This document shows, in pieces, positions 1 to 6,337 of a DNA stretch of 12,000 bases. Every line of letters starts with the position of its first letter. Positions within the stretch are counted from its first letter, which is position 1. The position numbers and the translations under genes are program-made. The DNA comes from Sedimenticola sp. (GTDB lineage Bacteria; Pseudomonadota; Gammaproteobacteria; Chromatiales; Chromatiaceae): NCBI GenBank assembly GCA_030619405.1, contig JAUXBK010000057.1, positions 1 to 12,000 of the forward strand, in the 5' to 3' direction. The notes beneath the pieces were generated by a model. It was not told where the DNA came from, did not search any database, and saw nothing but the letters and a program-made list of their open reading frames with translations.

Positions 1-1
1 A

Positions 2-27
2 CCGGTTTGTTGCTCCTGCAAAACCGG
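2..27. repeat. Short inverted repeat (7-bp arms)
   Basis: CCGGTTT at 2-8 is matched by its reverse complement AAACCGG at 21-27, leaving a 12-base loop. It lies at the window edge, beyond the hemD stop on the leftward strand. It could be the end of a larger repeat that starts outside the window, or a weak hairpin. No T-rich run follows on either strand, so I do not call it a terminator. Confidence 0.35.
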
Positions 28-36
28 CACTTCTGA

Positions 37-99
37 CCTCCATGGATGGAGGAAATGCAATAGGATTGTAGGAACAATCCTTGCCGCCATCCATGGCGG
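37..99. repeat. Palindromic intergenic repeat with nested hairpins
   Basis: Nested inverted repeats are visible. CCATGGATGG at 40-49 is the reverse complement of CCATCCATGG at 87-96. Inside them, AGGATTGT at 62-69 pairs with ACAATCCT at 74-81 around the 4-base loop AGGA. Each outer arm is also a small palindrome: CCTCCAT/ATGGAGG at 37-52 and CCGCCAT/ATGGCGG at 84-99. The sequence can therefore fold as one long stem or as three short hairpins. No ORF is supported here. It resembles a REP/BIME-type intergenic element; copy number in the genome cannot be judged from this window. Confidence 0.6.
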
Positions 100-104
100 T
101 CGTA

Positions 105-207
105 GCGAGCGGACGTGAGGCCGAGTCAGATTTTTCGGTCGAACGAGGCGAATATTAGCCATATTTAACGAGTTCGAGCGGAGAATCTGGCCGACCTCAT
201 GTTCGCG
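105..207. repeat. Imperfect inverted-repeat element, about 100 bp
   Basis: The left arm (105-144) and the reverse complement of the right arm (171-207) share the blocks TGAGG[C/T]CG, CAGATT[T/C]T and TCGAAC, separated by single substitutions and small gaps. The middle (about 151-165) carries a further AATAT/ATATT hairpin around TAGCC. It lies directly beside the hairpin repeat at 37-99, in the 248 bp downstream of hemD that hold no gene. It is non-coding by appearance and probably a dispersed palindromic element. It may also fold at the end of the hemD transcript, but there is no U-tract to make it a standard terminator. Confidence 0.6.
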
Positions 208-248
208 CAGTAGGTCATCCATTCTCGGACAGCCTCCTAGAGGCAGGT

Positions 249-1016
249 TCAACCGCTTCTCCAACTGCAGATCGCCTTCAGGATAGCGGGATCGTCTGCC
301 CGTGGCGCCCGCAGCAGCCGCCGGCAACCAAGCGCCCGGGCCCGCGCCGCCATGCGCTCCGAGATCACCAGCAGGGGGTTGTCCCGCAGTAACCGGGCGC
401 CGGACTCACCCAATATCGAAAACAGATTCTCCAGGATGTCGTTGCTGGTGGCAGTCACCAGATCCACCTCGGAGCACCAGCGGGCGACCAGGGGCCCTGC
501 ATCCACCCGCGGACACCGCCGCCGGTAGACCTCCGCATAGACCACGTCGGCACCCCGGGCGGTCAGGGTCTCTCCCAGCAGAGTACGACCACCCTCACCA
601 CGGAAGATGAGAATGCGGCGTCCCGCCACCGACCCCATCGCCGGCAGTGCCAGCAGTGCCTCGCTGTCATAGCGCGCTTCCGGAAAGATATCCACCGACT
701 GCCCGGCATCGGCCAGGGCACGAGCCGTTCCACGACCCACGGCAGCGATTCGAATCGTCGACGGCAGGCACCCTTCCGGCAGCAGCGGGAGGCCGTGGGT
801 CACCGCGTTCGGGCTTATGAAGATGGCCATGTCGAACCCACCGATGGAGGCCAGCAGCCGGGCAACCCCGGCCGGGTCGCCAGGCTCGGTGATCTCGAGC
901 GCGGGAAAACGGATCGCCCGCCCCCCATGGGCCTCGATCAGGCGGCACAGGCCCGCAGCCTGGTGCTCGGGCCGAGTGACCAGCACCCCGGTGCCCGCCA
1001 GGTCACACCCGGTCAT
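249..1016 (-). CDS. hemD: Uroporphyrinogen-III synthase
   Basis: HemD closes and inverts ring D of hydroxymethylbilane to give uroporphyrinogen III, the branch-point precursor of haem, sirohaem and B12, in the cytoplasm. The 255-residue product has the family's usual length. Its start GVLVTRPEHQAAGL (residues 10-23) and the following IEAHGGRAIRFPALEI are typical of the first HemD subdomain; FISPNAVTHGL (about 66-76) and the late TATSNDILENLF segment match the two-domain fold. Family members conserve few catalytic residues, so recognition rests on overall pattern and context. The ATG lies 7 bp after the hemC stop, so the two are surely co-transcribed. In many gammaproteobacteria hemX and hemY follow; no such gene starts within the 248 bp remaining here, which is filled with palindromic repeats. 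Confidence 0.93.
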   Translation of the reverse strand: MTGCDLAGTGVLVTRPEHQAAGLCRLIEAHGGRAIRFPALEITEPGDPAGVARLLASIGGFDMAIFISPNAVTHGLPLLPEGCLPSTIRIAAVGRGTARALADAGQSVDIFPEARYDSEALLALPAMGSVAGRRILIFRGEGGRTLLGETLTARGADVVYAEVYRRRCPRVDAGPLVARWCSEVDLVTATSNDILENLFSILGESGARLLRDNPLLVISERMAARARALGCRRLLRAPRADDPAILKAICSWRSG

Positions 1017-1023
1017 GGCGGCT

Positions 1024-1953
1024 TCATTCCTGGTATAGCCGCTTCAGGATCTGATCGGCACCCTGCCCCAGCAGATCTTCCGCCAGCGCGGTGCCCAGGG
1101 CCTCCGCCCTCCCCACCGGACCTGTCACCTCCGCCCGTATGATGCGGCTGCCATCCGGCTCCCCCACCAGACCACGCAGGTAGAGCCGGTCATGATTGAG
1201 TATCGCATAGCCACCGATGGGGACCTGGCACCCCCCCATCAGCCGGCTGTTCATGGCCCGCTCTGCCAGGACGCAGGCGGCGCTCTCCGGATCATGCAGC
1301 GGCTCCAGCAGCCGGTTGACCCGCTCGTCATCCACCCGGCACTCGATGCCTATCGCCCCCTGGCCAATGGCCGGGAGGCTCTGGTCCGGCTCCAGCAACG
1401 CGGTGATGCGGTCCCGGAAGCCAAGCCGCTTGAGTCCCGCCGAGGCGAGAATCACGGCGTCGTACTCCCCCTGGTCCAGCTTGCGCAGCCGGGTGTTGAC
1501 ATTGCCCCGCAGGGAGCGGATCTGCAGATCCGGCCGCCGCTCCCCCAGCTGGCACTGGCGGCGCAGGCTGGAGGAGCCAACCACCGCCCCCTGTGGCAGT
1601 TCATCCAGGTGACTGAAGCGGTTGGAGACGAAGGCGTCCCGGGGGTCCTCCCGCTCCATGATCACCGCCAGATTCAGCCCTTCGGGCAGATCCACCGGGA
1701 CATCTTTCATGGAGTGCACGGCGATGTCCGCCCGCCCCTCCAGCATCCCTTGCTCCAGCTCCTTCACGAACAGCCCTTTGCCGCCGATCTTGGCCAGCGG
1801 GGTGTCGAGGATCTTGTCACCCTGGGTGCTCATCCCGAGGATATCCACCTGCAGCCCGGGATGGGCCAGCTGCAGCTGCCGGGAGACGTGCTCGGCCTGC
1901 CACATGGCCAGGGGGGATTTACGGGTGGCGATACGAACGGTCTGATCGGACAT
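1024..1953 (-). CDS. hemC: Porphobilinogen deaminase (hydroxymethylbilane synthase)
   Basis: HemC joins four porphobilinogen molecules into hydroxymethylbilane, using a dipyrromethane cofactor bound to a cysteine. The product has 309 residues and begins SDQTVRIATRKSPLAMWQAE, the classic N-terminus. The substrate-binding motif HSMKDVP places the catalytic aspartate at D84, and GGCQVPIG places the cofactor cysteine at C242, both the same numbers as in the E. coli enzyme. This supports the ATG at 1953 over an in-frame upstream start at 2070, whose 39 extra codons would translate a dispersed repeat. A purine-rich GGGAG/AGG stretch precedes the chosen ATG. hemD follows after 7 bp. A candidate promoter lies at 2042-2070. 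In Pseudomonas, hemC directly follows algR; here repeats widen that gap to 426 bp. Confidence 0.96.
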   Translation of the reverse strand: MSDQTVRIATRKSPLAMWQAEHVSRQLQLAHPGLQVDILGMSTQGDKILDTPLAKIGGKGLFVKELEQGMLEGRADIAVHSMKDVPVDLPEGLNLAVIMEREDPRDAFVSNRFSHLDELPQGAVVGSSSLRRQCQLGERRPDLQIRSLRGNVNTRLRKLDQGEYDAVILASAGLKRLGFRDRITALLEPDQSLPAIGQGAIGIECRVDDERVNRLLEPLHDPESAACVLAERAMNSRLMGGCQVPIGGYAILNHDRLYLRGLVGEPDGSRIIRAEVTGPVGRAEALGTALAEDLLGQGADQILKRLYQE

Positions 1954-1983
1954 GGGACCTGCTCCCGGTATGAGACTTAGAGG

Positions 1984-2031
1984 TTGCACTCTAAAATATG
2001 CACGACTACTTGCAGGATCTAGGTGATAGTT
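1984..2031 (+). repeat. Dispersed repeat, copy 1 (upstream of hemC)
   Basis: Copy 1 consists of TTGCACTCT at 1984-1992, GCACGA at 2000-2005 and the invariant 17-bp core ACTTGCAGGATCTAGGT at 2008-2024. The blocks occur in the same order in copies at 6219-6272 (same orientation) and 11882-11927 (inverted). This copy has 3 extra bases between the first two blocks. It resembles the 6219 copy beyond the core, with AGTT at 2028-2031. It lies 31-70 bp upstream of the hemC ATG and reads opposite to hemC. Confidence 0.8.
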
Positions 2032-2041
2032 GAAAGCAGGA

Positions 2042-2070
2042 ATGCTAAAGAGTCTGGCAGGAGCTGGCAA
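2042..2070 (-). promoter_or_regulatory. Candidate sigma-70 promoter for hemC-hemD
   Basis: On the leftward strand, TTGCCA (plus-strand 2065-2070; 5 of 6 to TTGACA) and TAGCAT (2042-2047; 4 of 6 to TATAAT) are separated by exactly 17 bp. Transcription would start near 2035, so dispersed-repeat copy 1 would lie in the 5' leader of the hemC mRNA. It is the best match I saw in the 426-bp gap, but this is a motif-only call. Confidence 0.35.
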
Positions 2071-2221
2071 ATGGAAGTTGCGACTGCAGCAGGGATGATC
2101 CCATGCTGATTCAGGGTTGACCTGATATCTTTACCACGCCTGCACCGATATGCTGCGAATTATCCGGCATACTCAGCCACAACCTGGATGGCCACCGCGG
2201 CCATTCGGTTTCCCTGTCTTA

Positions 2222-2379
2222 GGGCTCGCGAAATAATAAGTCCCTGAATTTGGGGCGTCGAGGCGCCCGTCTGGCAAGGCGCGAAAACGCCGGAATATCA
2301 ATATCTTTCAAGTTTTCGCAACGCAGCCAGGCGGGATGGATCGGCGTTCCAAAACAGGGAGTTATTGTTTCGCGAGCCC
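2222..2379. mobile_element. MITE-like inverted-repeat element, 158 bp, flanked by TTA
   Basis: The ends are perfect inverted repeats of 12 bp: GGGCTCGCGAAA at 2222-2233 and its reverse complement at 2368-2379. The arms stay similar for about 70 bp (shared AATAA, TCCCTG, CTGGC and GCGAAAAC blocks with scattered substitutions and small gaps), around a centre of about 23 bp at 2289-2311. TTA lies directly outside both ends (2219-2221 and 2380-2382), as expected for a 3-bp target duplication. The right TTA is, on the leftward strand, the TAA stop codon of algR. The element has no credible gene and would need a transposase supplied elsewhere. A large REP/BIME palindrome is the alternative. Confidence 0.7.
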
Positions 2380-3120
2380 TTACCCACCCTGCCGCAGCCA
2401 GCGGCGCACCTGGGCCAGGTGCCGACGGCTGATCTCCAACCGCTCTTCCGCCCCCTCCAGCCGCACCAGGCAGCGGCCGTCCGGCGCCTTCTCCAGCCCC
2501 CGCAGGTGCCGGCAGGAGACCAGGGCGTTGCGGTGGACCCGCATGAAGCGGTCCCCGAAGCGCTGCTCCAGGGATTTGAGGGGTTCCTCCAGCAGCGCCT
2601 CCCCACTGCTGTGGCGCAGGGTGACGTACTTCTGGTCCGCCCGGAAGTAGATTATCTTCTCCACCGGGATCCGTTGTATCCCCCCCCGGTAGCGGGTGGT
2701 GACGTGGTCCGGCTCCGCCTCCCCCTCCTGGAGCGCCTGGAGCGCCTGCAGCTGGGGGCGGGTCAGGGCGGTGGCCTTCGATAGGGCGCGCTCCAGTCGC
2801 TGCCGCCGAATCGGCTTCAGCAGGTAGTCCACCGCGTTGCCGTCGAACGCCGCCAGTGCGTGCTCCTCATAGGCGGTGACGAAGATCACGGCTGGCGGCT
2901 GGGGCAGTTCCGCCAGCCGGGACGCGGCCTGCAGCCCGTCCATAGCCGGCATGCGCACGTCCATCAGCACCAGATCCACCGCCAGCGCACGGTTCCGGGC
3001 CAGCGCCTCCTCCCCAGTGACCGCCTCTCCCACCCACTCATAGGGGGGGCCGATCTCCTCCACCAGGCTGCGCAGCCGCTGGCGGGCCGGTGCCTCGTCG
3101 TCCGCGACCAATATCTTCAT
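2380..3120 (-). CDS. algR: LytTR-family response regulator, AlgR type
   Basis: This is a cytoplasmic transcription factor and the partner of the adjacent kinase. The receiver domain (residues 1-115) shows acidic D7/D8, phospho-acceptor D54 in LVLMDVRMPAMDG, T82 and K102 in DYLLKP. A linker (about 116-138) leads to a LytTR DNA-binding domain (about 139-243) with IPVEKIIYFRADQKYVTL and RFMRVHRNALVS, the usual LytTR signatures. In Pseudomonas AlgR controls alginate and type IV pilus genes; its targets here are unknown. The ATG lies 10 bp after the algZ stop, so the two form an operon. The stop TAA coincides with the TTA flank of the MITE-like element, so the insertion fell exactly at the 3' end without visibly shortening the protein (246 residues). 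Confidence 0.9.
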   Translation of the reverse strand: MKILVADDEAPARQRLRSLVEEIGPPYEWVGEAVTGEEALARNRALAVDLVLMDVRMPAMDGLQAASRLAELPQPPAVIFVTAYEEHALAAFDGNAVDYLLKPIRRQRLERALSKATALTRPQLQALQALQEGEAEPDHVTTRYRGGIQRIPVEKIIYFRADQKYVTLRHSSGEALLEEPLKSLEQRFGDRFMRVHRNALVSCRHLRGLEKAPDGRCLVRLEGAEERLEISRRHLAQVRRWLRQGG

Positions 3121-3130
3121 CTACTCTACC

Positions 3131-4192
3131 TCAGGGTTTCCAGGGATAGGGGAATACCACTCGTACCTGATGTTCACCGTCTACCTCGCTGACCGTCAAC
3201 GAGGCCTGTTCGTCGAAAAAGCCCTGCAGTCGCTGGCGGGTGTTCTCCAGTGCCATCCGGTTACCCTTGCGGCGGCCAGGCGCCACCCTTTCCGGGACGC
3301 TGTTACGGATACTCAGATTAATCCGATGCCTACGGTAACGACCGGCAATGCTGATCACGCCCGGTTCCGCCGCCAGCTCGATACCGTGATAAACCGCGTT
3401 CTCCAGCAGCGGCTGCAGGATCAGGGGTGGCAGGGGCGCCTCTTCAGGCAACGCCTCCAGATCCCACTCCAGCCGCAGCCGCTCCCCCAGCCGCTGACCT
3501 TCGATACGCAGATAACCCCGGGCCAGCTCCAGCTCATCACCCAGGGTAGAGAGATGTCCGGCGTTGGAAAGGCTGGCACGGAACAGGTCCGAGAGATCCT
3601 GCACCACCTCCTCCGCCAGCACCGGGTCGGCGCGGGTCAGGCTGGCGATGGTGTTCATACTGTTGAACAGGAAGTGGGGGCGGATACGGGACTGCAGTGC
3701 CTGAAACCGCGCCTCGGACTCCGCCTCCACTTGCCGGCGCCAGAGATACTGAACATAGAGATAGCGCAGCACCAGGGCACTGACGATGGCGCTGATACCC
3801 AGGCACTCGGTATAGAACAAGGCCACACCGGTCGATCTGAAGGCGCGGCTCTCCCCCAGTACCTGGAGGGCGGCCCAGCTCACCAGCAGTGTCACCAGCA
3901 ACAACAGCAGCCAGGCCAGCAGGCCGGCCGCTCCGTTGCCCAGGCGACGCAGCCAGGGGCCGACCACACACAACAGCCCGGCGCCGCTTAGGGCTACCCA
4001 CTGGATGAAGAGTGAACGCAGACTCAGTTCACTCGGGAACTCCCCCAGTGAACCAACCATCTCCAGGGTCAGGACGATGGCCAGCAGCTCCGCCGTCATT
4101 ACCACCGCGAACACCATACGCACGCTGCAGAAGTTGGGCAGGAAAGAGCCCGCCCCTTCCCGCCCCGCCGTCTCTGATCCCTTGTCTGCCAT
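3131..4192 (-). CDS. algZ: Sensor histidine kinase, AlgZ/FimS (LytS-like) family
   Basis: This is an inner-membrane kinase expected to phosphorylate the neighbouring AlgR-type regulator. Four hydrophobic segments are visible at about 24-46, 61-80, 87-112 and 121-146, with no sizeable periplasmic sensor domain. A coupling helix leads into the His_kinase (LytS-type) motif SRIRPHFLFNSMNTIASL with the phospho-accepting H173. The ATPase part has the N-box PLLENAVYHG (N265) and a glycine-poor G-box, GNRMALENTRQRLQGFF (310-326), as in other AlgZ proteins. Length (353) is usual for the family. The start at 4192 sits about 16 residues before the conserved SFLPNFCSVR segment; its GGAG is unusually close (2 bp), so the start is moderately sure. 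It diverges from argH, the same arrangement as in Pseudomonas. Confidence 0.88.
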   Translation of the reverse strand: MADKGSETAGREGAGSFLPNFCSVRMVFAVVMTAELLAIVLTLEMVGSLGEFPSELSLRSLFIQWVALSGAGLLCVVGPWLRRLGNGAAGLLAWLLLLLVTLLVSWAALQVLGESRAFRSTGVALFYTECLGISAIVSALVLRYLYVQYLWRRQVEAESEARFQALQSRIRPHFLFNSMNTIASLTRADPVLAEEVVQDLSDLFRASLSNAGHLSTLGDELELARGYLRIEGQRLGERLRLEWDLEALPEEAPLPPLILQPLLENAVYHGIELAAEPGVISIAGRYRRHRINLSIRNSVPERVAPGRRKGNRMALENTRQRLQGFFDEQASLTVSEVDGEHQVRVVFPYPWKP

Positions 4193-4391
4193 CGCTCCGC
4201 CGCTTTGTGAATCCTGCTACAATCCGTGCCCAGGGCCTCTGCATCGGGTCGACAGAAATTGCTGCTAGCATCGACCATGGATCGCGGTTGAATAGTTACA
4301 CCTCATATACTTCATATTACGTACATAGCGGGCAACTTCCCTTCCTCTTGAGCCACGCCCCACGAAACATGGTCACAGGAATCTTCATCGA
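4193..4391. promoter_or_regulatory. Divergent promoter region between algZ and argH
   Basis: This 199-bp gap separates two divergent operons, so it must hold promoters for both. The only AT-rich part is about 4288-4322 (TTGAAT at 4288-4293, then TATACT and CATATT further on), nearer to argH. Spacing between these boxes is poor for sigma-70 (12 or 19 bp), so I do not assign a precise promoter. AGGA at 4377-4380 is a plausible ribosome-binding site for argH. No repeat or small gene was recognised here. Confidence 0.4.
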
Positions 4392-5774
4392 ATGAGTGAG
4401 AAAAAACTCTGGTCGGGCCGTTTCAACCAACCCACCGATGCCTTCGTCGAGGCTTTCACCGCCTCCGTAGAGTTCGACCGGCGCCTCTACCGCTACGACA
4501 TCCAGGGCTCCATCGCCCATGCCACCATGCTGGCAGAGAGCGGCATCCTCAGCAAACCGGAACTCGACACTATCCTGTCCGGGCTGGCGCGTATCCAGGC
4601 GCGTATCGAACAGGGCGGGTTCGAATGGTCCGTGGGTCTGGAAGACGTACACATGAATATCGAGTCAGCCCTCACCGCCGAGATCGGTGATGCCGGCAAA
4701 AAGCTCCACACCGGGCGCTCCCGCAACGATCAGGTGGCCACCGACATCCGCCTCTGGCTACGAGATGAGATCGAGACCATTCGGGACGCCATCCTGCGTC
4801 TGCAGCAGGCCCTGCTGGAGAGCGCCGAGCGGGAGGCGGAGACCATCATGCCCGGCTTCACCCATCTGCAGACCGCCCAGCCGGTCACCTTCGGCCACCA
4901 CCTGATGGCCTGGTTCGAGATGCTGGAGCGGGACCGGGAGCGGCTGGCCGACTGCAACCGCCGGGTCAACGTCATGCCCCTGGGGGCGGCCGCTCTGGCC
5001 GGCACCACCTATCCCATCGATCGCCGGCGCACCACCGAACTGCTCGGCTTCGACCGGCCCAGCGAGAACTCCCTGGACGCAGTCAGCGACCGGGACTTCG
5101 CCATCGAGTTCACCGCTGCCGGGGCGCTGATTATGATGCACCTCTCCCGCATGTCCGAGGAGCTGATCATCTGGTCATCGGCCCAGTTCGCCTTCATCGA
5201 ACTCTCCGACAGCTTCTGTACCGGCTCCTCCATCATGCCCCAGAAGAAGAACCCGGACGTACCGGAGCTGATCCGGGGCAAGAGCGGGCGTGTCTTCGGC
5301 CATCTGATGTGCCTGCTCACCTTGATGAAGGGGCAGCCGCTAGCCTACAACAAGGACAATCAGGAGGACAAGGAGCCCCTGTTCGATACCGTGGACAACC
5401 TGAAAGGGAGTCTCAAGGTGTTTGCCGAGATGGTTCCGACCATCAGCTGTCGTCGGGAGAACATGCGCCAGGCGGCCCTGAAGGGTTTTGCCACCGCCAC
5501 CGATCTGGCCGACTACCTGGTGCGCAAGGGGCTGCCGTTCCGGGACGCCCACGCGGTGGTGGGCAAGGCGGTGGCGCGCTGCGCGGAGAAGGGGTGCGAC
5601 CTCCCCGATCTCTCTCTGGAGGAACTGCAGAGCTTTTCCAGAGTAATCGAGGCAGATGTATTCCGCTGCCTGACCCTGGAAGGGTCGATAGCGGCCCGGG
5701 ACCACATCGGCGGCACGGCCCCGGCCCAGGTACGCGCGGCCATCGCCCGGGCGCGGGCGCGACTGGAAGCATGA
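4392..5774 (+). CDS. argH: Argininosuccinate lyase
   Basis: ArgH performs the last step of arginine synthesis, splitting argininosuccinate into arginine and fumarate; it is a cytoplasmic homotetramer of the fumarase/aspartase superfamily. The product (460 residues) begins KLWSGRFNQPTDAFVEAFTAS, a hallmark of the family. Conserved superfamily segments follow in order: HTGRSRNDQVATD (106-118), GFTHLQTAQPVTFGHH (155-170, with the catalytic-region T157-H158), and the signature GSSIMPQKKNPD (278-289), whose serines 279/280 lie in the flexible catalytic loop. Length is normal and nothing is missing. The stop overlaps the start of the next gene in an ATGA, which suggests translational coupling. Linkage to divergent algZ-algR is conserved with Pseudomonas. 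Confidence 0.97.
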   Translation: MSEKKLWSGRFNQPTDAFVEAFTASVEFDRRLYRYDIQGSIAHATMLAESGILSKPELDTILSGLARIQARIEQGGFEWSVGLEDVHMNIESALTAEIGDAGKKLHTGRSRNDQVATDIRLWLRDEIETIRDAILRLQQALLESAEREAETIMPGFTHLQTAQPVTFGHHLMAWFEMLERDRERLADCNRRVNVMPLGAAALAGTTYPIDRRRTTELLGFDRPSENSLDAVSDRDFAIEFTAAGALIMMHLSRMSEELIIWSSAQFAFIELSDSFCTGSSIMPQKKNPDVPELIRGKSGRVFGHLMCLLTLMKGQPLAYNKDNQEDKEPLFDTVDNLKGSLKVFAEMVPTISCRRENMRQAALKGFATATDLADYLVRKGLPFRDAHAVVGKAVARCAEKGCDLPDLSLEELQSFSRVIEADVFRCLTLEGSIAARDHIGGTAPAQVRAAIARARARLEA

Positions 5775-6166
5775 AACAGGACAGCCTCGATCAGTTGAAC
5801 CTGCGCCTCAAGGCATTTGCTCAAAGCCGCGACTGGGAGCAGTTTCACTCCCCCAAGAACCTCTCCATGGCCCTGATCGCCGAGTGCGCCGAACTGGTGG
5901 AGCATTTCCAGTGGCTGACCGAGGAGCAGAGTCTCAACCTCCCTGAAGCGAAACGGGACGCGGTCTCGATGGAGATGGCGGATATCCTGATCTACCTGAT
6001 CCGTTGCGCCGAACGATTGGAGATCGATCTGGTCTCCGCCGCCAACCGCAAGATCGAGATCAACGAACAGCGTTATCCCGCTGACCGGGTCCGGGGGGAT
6101 GCCCGGCGGGCAGAGGAATACGTATCAGAAAACAGAAGACAGGGGACAGAGGACAGTAGCGAGTAA
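5771..6166 (+). CDS. MazG-like nucleotide pyrophosphohydrolase (dCTPase/RS21-C6 type)
   Basis: This is a small all-alpha NTP pyrophosphatase likely to hydrolyse non-canonical or excess dNTPs to the monophosphate plus pyrophosphate. Residues 25-50 (FHSPKNLSMALIAECAELVE and on to FQWLT) and EMADILIYLIR (68-78) closely resemble the dCTP pyrophosphatase branch. The metal ligands of the ExxE and ExxD motifs are present: E38/E41 and E68/D71. The final KIEINEQRYPADRVRG (94-109) is also typical. The ATG overlaps the argH stop by 4 bp, so translation is probably coupled. Relatives usually end soon after the RYPADR segment; here about 20 further residues follow, the last of them encoded by a degenerate GACAG-rich tract (6133-6156). 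Substrate is inferred from family only. Confidence 0.88.
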   Translation: MKQDSLDQLNLRLKAFAQSRDWEQFHSPKNLSMALIAECAELVEHFQWLTEEQSLNLPEAKRDAVSMEMADILIYLIRCAERLEIDLVSAANRKIEINEQRYPADRVRGDARRAEEYVSENRRQGTEDSSE

Positions 6167-6218
6167 TCTAATCTGGAGAAGCGCTGCCAATCGCGGAAAA
6201 AGGAGATTTCGGAAAAAT

Positions 6219-6272
6219 CAATATCTTGCACTCTGTAAGCACGATCACTTGCAGGATCTAGGTTAAAGTTTT
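6219..6272 (+). repeat. Dispersed repeat, copy 2 (upstream of PAS-GGDEF gene)
   Basis: Copy 2 runs CAATATC at 6219-6225, TTGCACTCT at 6226-6234, GCACGA at 6239-6244, the invariant core ACTTGCAGGATCTAGGT at 6247-6263, then TAAAGTT. CTTGCA occurs twice within it, 23 bp apart. It lies in the 171-bp gap between the MazG-like gene and the PAS-GGDEF gene, ending about 66 bp before the latter's start and reading in the same direction. It shares CAATA[T/G]CTTGCACTCTGTA with the inverted copy at the right end of the window. Confidence 0.8.
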
Positions 6273-6337
6273 TTCCCGAATGGCCGTTGATATCCCTGAA
6301 TCCCTGATCTCCCCCATGGAACCAAGAGGAACCGACC

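Noticed and set aside
232..244. GCCTC/GAGGC hairpin just after hemD as a terminator
   Set aside because: The stem is only 5 bp and no U-run follows on the hemD strand.
1192..1980. 262-codon rightward frame opposite hemC
   Set aside because: Proline/glutamine/histidine-rich translation typical of an antisense shadow; hemC is certain.
1954..2070. In-frame upstream start for hemC giving a 348-residue protein
   Set aside because: The extra 39 codons translate dispersed-repeat copy 1, and only the start at 1953 gives the E. coli numbering of D84 and C242.
2188..2204. ATGGCC/GGCCAT hairpin between hemC and algR as a terminator of algZ-algR
   Set aside because: A perfect 6-bp stem with a 5-base loop, but no T-tract follows in the leftward direction.
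2250..2432. 60-codon rightward frame
   Set aside because: It runs through the MITE-like inverted repeat and into the 3' end of algR on the other strand; no recognisable protein features.
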